Source: Christensenella sp. UBA3700 (GTDB lineage Bacteria > Bacillota > Clostridia > Christensenellales > UBA3700). Taken from it: a stretch of DNA of 25,801 nt. The translations under genes were made by a program, and so were the position numbers. Of the stretch, positions 24,372-25,801 are shown in pieces. The stretch lies in contig DFIJ01000091.1 of NCBI GenBank assembly GCA_002372775.1, positions 1 through 25,801 of the forward strand, written 5' to 3'. The notes below the pieces were generated by a model. That model was not told where the DNA came from and made no database searches. It saw nothing but the letters and a program-made list of their open reading frames with translations. Position 1 is the stretch's first letter, and the number at the start of each line of letters is the position of its first letter.

Positions 24372-25655
24372 ATGTTTCTAGAAGAAAAAATTGACTTATT
24401 AAACTCTTTTGAGAGATTAGCACTAGCTATAAGTGGAGGTAAGGATTCTATGGCCTTACTTCATTTTGCTATTCACAACTTAGACAAAGAGAAATTCTTT
24501 GTTGTTACTGTACACCACAACCTTAGAGGTGAAGAGGGAGAAAGGGACAGAGACTTTGTTAAGAATTATTGTGAAGAAAACGATGTAGAATGTAGGGTTT
24601 ATGAGGAAAAAATCAAGGAATTTTGCGATGAGAACGGATATACTATCGAACAAGGCGCAAGAATCAGAAGAAGAGAAATCTTTAAAGAACTTGTAGAAAA
24701 CAAAGAAGCGGACAGGGTAGTTACTGCTCACCAAAAAGATGATCAAATAGAGAGTATTTTAATGCATATCTTTAGAGGAAGCGGCATTCAAGGATTATGT
24801 GGAATGCAAGAAGACGACGGTGTTCTTTTAAGACCAATGCTAAATATCTCTTCTGACGACATAAAGAATTACTTAAGTGAAAATAGCATTTCATTTGTTC
24901 AAGATAGTACAAATTTTGATGTTGAATATACAAGAAATAATGTCAGAAACATTATTAGGGGAGATATTGAAAAAGCATATCCAAATTTTGGGGATAATCT
25001 ATTAAGACTATCTTCCATTTCAAAAAAGATGAGAGATTACATTGATGAGCAAACTCCAAAATATGAAAAGACAAAGGGAGGAATTGCTGTTAAAATCTCC
25101 AACATACAAAAGAAAGATATTATCGCAAGCCAATGTATTATAGATGCAGTTGAGGCGGTATTTACTAGGGTTAACTTAGAAGCTAGACATATTGAAAGCG
25201 TTTTTGATTTATTAAACAAGGAAAACGGAAAGAGCGTAGTTTTACCATTCGGCGTTGTCGCCTCAAGAGAGTATGACAGGATTGTTTTTACTAAGGAAGA
25301 TGAGCCAAGAATTGAACCAACAGACTTTGATTATGGCAATTTCTCTCTAGGCAATTGGGAGATAGAAGTAAGCAAAGTAGATAACGGCGGCCTAAGGATA
25401 GACATGGATAAGATGAAGGGCGCTGTAATTAAAAACAGGGAACCTGGTTTCACTTTTAAGCGTTATAAAGGTGGTACAAAGAGTTTAGGCGACTATCTAA
25501 CAGACATAAAAGCACCTAAGAGATTAAGGGACTATTTGCCTGTTGTAGTGTTGGATAAAAACGTATTGGCCGTGTTGCCATACGATATTGCAGATTCCGT
25601 TGCGATAACAAATGAAACAAAGAATATTGCTTACATAAAAACAGAAAGAGTTTAA
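24372..25655 (+). CDS. tilS: tRNA(Ile)-lysidine synthetase TilS
   Basis: Converts C34 of tRNA-Ile(CAU) to lysidine, essential for AUA decoding. 427 residues. The PP-loop SGGKDS is at 21-26; HHNLRGEEGERDRDFV follows, then GARIRRREIF and TAHQKDDQIESILMHIFRGSGIQGLCGM, all typical. The C-terminal region ends with the usual substrate-binding domain (GGTKSLGDYL). No alternative in-frame start exists between the ATG at 24372 and the PP-loop, so the start is firm even though no Shine-Dalgarno precedes it. It overlaps the next gene by one base (TAATG). Confidence 0.95.
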   Translation: MFLEEKIDLLNSFERLALAISGGKDSMALLHFAIHNLDKEKFFVVTVHHNLRGEEGERDRDFVKNYCEENDVECRVYEEKIKEFCDENGYTIEQGARIRRREIFKELVENKEADRVVTAHQKDDQIESILMHIFRGSGIQGLCGMQEDDGVLLRPMLNISSDDIKNYLSENSISFVQDSTNFDVEYTRNNVRNIIRGDIEKAYPNFGDNLLRLSSISKKMRDYIDEQTPKYEKTKGGIAVKISNIQKKDIIASQCIIDAVEAVFTRVNLEARHIESVFDLLNKENGKSVVLPFGVVASREYDRIVFTKEDEPRIEPTDFDYGNFSLGNWEIEVSKVDNGGLRIDMDKMKGAVIKNREPGFTFKRYKGGTKSLGDYLTDIKAPKRLRDYLPVVVLDKNVLAVLPYDIADSVAITNETKNIAYIKTERV

Positions 25656-25801
25656 TGAAAAATATAGACGAGATAATACCAATAGAACTATTTGAGTTGG
25701 CAGAATTATTTCCTGCCGATTCTCATTTGTTTGTTGTTGGCGGTTTTGTTAGAGATTTTTTATTGTTCAATAAAGCATCTTCGGATATAGATATTACAGC
25801 A
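25655..25801 (+). CDS. cca: CCA-adding enzyme / poly(A) polymerase family (5' fragment)
   Basis: 49 codons before the right edge. The class II nucleotidyltransferase head is visible: FVVGGFVRDFLL (GG and RD) and SSDIDITA, which carries the metal-binding DxD. This matches tRNA CCA nucleotidyltransferase and its poly(A) polymerase relatives; the specificity region is outside the window. The start overlaps the tilS stop (TAATG) with no strong Shine-Dalgarno, suggesting coupled translation. Confidence 0.8.
   Translation, partial: MKNIDEIIPIELFELAELFPADSHLFVVGGFVRDFLLFNKASSDIDITA

Overview
The window looks like the replication-origin neighbourhood of a low-GC Bacillota chromosome, most likely Clostridia-like. 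The basis is the set of genes (dnaA, dnaN, recF, gyrB, gyrA, rsmG, mnmG, mnmE, parB, khpB/jag, yidC, yidD, rnpA, rpmH), near-exclusive use of AGA for arginine and very AT-rich codon choice. I cannot place it more precisely by eye. There are no mobile elements, tRNA/rRNA genes or CRISPR arrays.

Layout. 1-767: 5' part of ftsH (minus), divergent from a ROK glucokinase (993-1955, plus). 2081-7957: gyrA, gyrB and recF, all minus, pointing away from dnaA. 7958-9649: a bipartite oriC, with one DnaA-box array upstream of dnaA and a second box cluster plus an AT-rich stretch between dnaA and dnaN. 10810-13367: rsmG and mnmG (minus). 13434-15639: mnmE and parB (plus). 15636-18145: the rpmH-rnpA-yidD-yidC-khpB operon (minus). 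18146-20061: a 1.9-kb stretch without a conventional gene; it holds promoters, hairpins, a candidate small RNA and a candidate 23-codon gene. 20062-24291: an AraC-family regulator followed by an HD-domain protein, MazG, Dus and TrmL (plus). 24372-25801: tilS and the start of a CCA-adding-enzyme-like gene.

How the genes work together. Almost everything serves chromosome replication (DnaA, DnaN, RecF, gyrase, ParB), RNA maturation and modification (RnpA, MnmE/MnmG, RsmG, Dus, TrmL, TilS, CCA enzyme) or membrane-protein insertion and quality control (YidC, YidD, KhpB, FtsH). The usual origin gene set is present, but its order and orientation are shuffled relative to the common rpmH-dnaA-dnaN-recF-gyrB-gyrA arrangement.

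Main unusual points. (1) recF, dnaA, mnmG, mnmE and tilS each have a -10-like box only 6-9 nt before the start codon and no Shine-Dalgarno sequence, so leaderless or near-leaderless mRNAs are predicted. Other genes in the window have good Shine-Dalgarno sites. (2) mnmE and mnmG diverge from promoters whose -35 boxes overlap almost completely. (3) The upstream DnaA-box array has four CCACA cores at an exact 11-bp period. (4) Divergent from the AraC-family gene is a 23-codon ORF with an AAGGAGGT ribosome-binding site, a downstream hairpin and tandem repeats placed like an AraC-type activator site.
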